Source: Heracleum sosnowskyi (lineage: Eukaryota > Streptophyta > Magnoliopsida > Apiales > Apiaceae). Taken from it: a stretch of DNA of 64,000 bases. Below are positions 63,391-64,000 of the stretch, piece by piece; within the stretch, counting starts at the first letter, position 1, and every line of letters begins with the position of its first letter. The notes beneath the pieces are model-generated. The model was not told where the DNA came from. It saw only the letters and a list, made by a program, of their open reading frames with translations, and ran no database searches. The position numbers were made by a program, and so were the translations under genes. The stretch lies in the NCBI GenBank assembly GCA_030848705.1, contig CM061238.1:80190685-80254684 (forward strand), in the 5' to 3' direction.

Positions 63391-64000
63391 TCCCAGATGA
63401 AAAATCAATGAAACGGGAATCGGAATTTAATCCTGATTCCCCCAAGTACATAATACTTGTCAAAACTTTGCAACAGTTCAGATTTTCTTACTCCAGAATA
63501 TTTGAAAGGAGTAAGTCACAATGTGGGTTGACATCAGTCAACGAAACAACAAACGTTTACCAAGTATTTTGGAAATCATGACCTGGGAGTTTTTGTAAAA
63601 CATCTTTAGTTCTGATAATTCAGAACCCAAAATATACTCACTTTCAATGAAATAGACAAGTGAAATCATATGTTCACTTCCTGGAATTGATTCCCAATTT
63701 CTGATAATTTCAAAAATCATAGTCATCAATTGAGACAAATAATTAAAGTAGTTGGGAACCCCTACTATACTCAAATAAATATTCTTGAGATCATAAATTA
63801 TTTTAAATAACTATTGGAACCTTACGTAATATTTAAATACGGTTCTATGATTTTTAAATCATATTTGGAATATTTAATAAATATTCAAATAATAATTATT
63901 GAATTATTATTCAATAAAATTCTACTTAAGTGAATATCCAAAATAATATTCACTTAATTAAATAAATATTTAAATAATAAATATTGAATTATTATTCAAT

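Larger units (their letters stand above)
61988..64000 (+). mobile_element. Start of another LTR element (gypsy-like LTR), runs off the window
   Basis: TGTAACACCCCCAGATCCGG begins exactly where copy A of the duplication continues without interruption, so this is an insertion edge. The preceding GATGG is the likely target duplication, but the other end is outside the window. The start style (TGTAACACCCC) and the length over 2 kb fit a Tekay/Del-type gypsy LTR. It contains 50-bp tandem repeats (63245-63390) and recurrent palindromic words. No coding sequence. Orientation is assumed from the TG start. Confidence 0.6.

Overview
This is nuclear DNA of a flowering plant, most likely a eudicot with a large, retrotransposon-rich genome. 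The evidence is a spliced 8-exon plant catalase gene, nested Ty3/gypsy and Ty1/copia LTR elements, hAT-like and CACTA-like remnants and AT-rich intergenic sequence. I cannot name the species. The style of some LTRs (for example the one starting at 61988) makes me lean towards an asterid. Only one intact host gene is visible, the catalase at 28047-31830. A second, broken host-type gene (FAR1/FHY3-like, 32699-34020) lies just downstream. Nearly everything else is transposable-element sequence.

Layout. (1) 1-10669: old LTR-type sequence split by a complete non-autonomous Athila-type element (1368-8365; LTRs of 1415 bp, TSD ACAAG, gag-protease ORF only). (2) 10670-14854: a truncated Ty1/copia element plus flank. 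It is repeated in the same orientation at 57501-61987, so it is one arm of a segmental duplication. (3) 14855-16506: AT-rich spacer with GC-rich 'GAGCCG' repeats and a near-perfect 87-bp palindrome. (4) 16507-25131: a complete minus-strand Tat/Retand-type gypsy element (738-bp LTRs, TSD CCATG) with an inactivated pol and a minisatellite in its 3' untranslated region. (5) 25132-27130: AT-rich tandem repeats of about 220 bp. (6) 27131-31830: a hAT-like non-autonomous element, the catalase promoter and the catalase gene, whose intron 3 carries another repeat element. (7) 32699-34020: the FAR1-like gene fragment. (8) 34021-56790: an old minus-strand SIRE/Maximus-like copia element, truncated at its 3' end. 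A younger, full-length plus-strand member of the same family (39264-54359, about 15.1 kb, TSD AGTTA) is inserted into its reverse-transcriptase region, and that younger element itself carries a 562-bp solo LTR (TSD AGCAT). (9) 56791-61987: the second copia copy and duplication arm. (10) 61988-64000: the start of another LTR element.

Timing, from differences counted by eye: the two duplication arms differ by roughly 3 percent, the young SIRE LTRs by 14 substitutions in about 1.06 kb, the Retand LTRs by 5 in 738 bp and the Athila LTRs by 9 in 1415 bp. The segmental duplication therefore looks older than the three intact insertions.

The most interesting material is in the SIRE/Maximus-like family. 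Downstream of pol it has a small acidic ORF of 86-87 codons kept open in both copies, followed by a very long accessory reading frame of roughly 1,690 codons that is broken in the present copies. The hexamer TGACAG/CTGTCA is strongly repeated throughout the family, in LTRs, in spacers and, in one fixed reading frame, inside gag and the accessory ORF. The solo LTR, from another family, is saturated in a similar way with a different hexamer, TCAGGA. In the Athila-type element, a paired GGCGCGCC module in the LTR recurs with the same 10-nt internal spacing inside the gag coding region.
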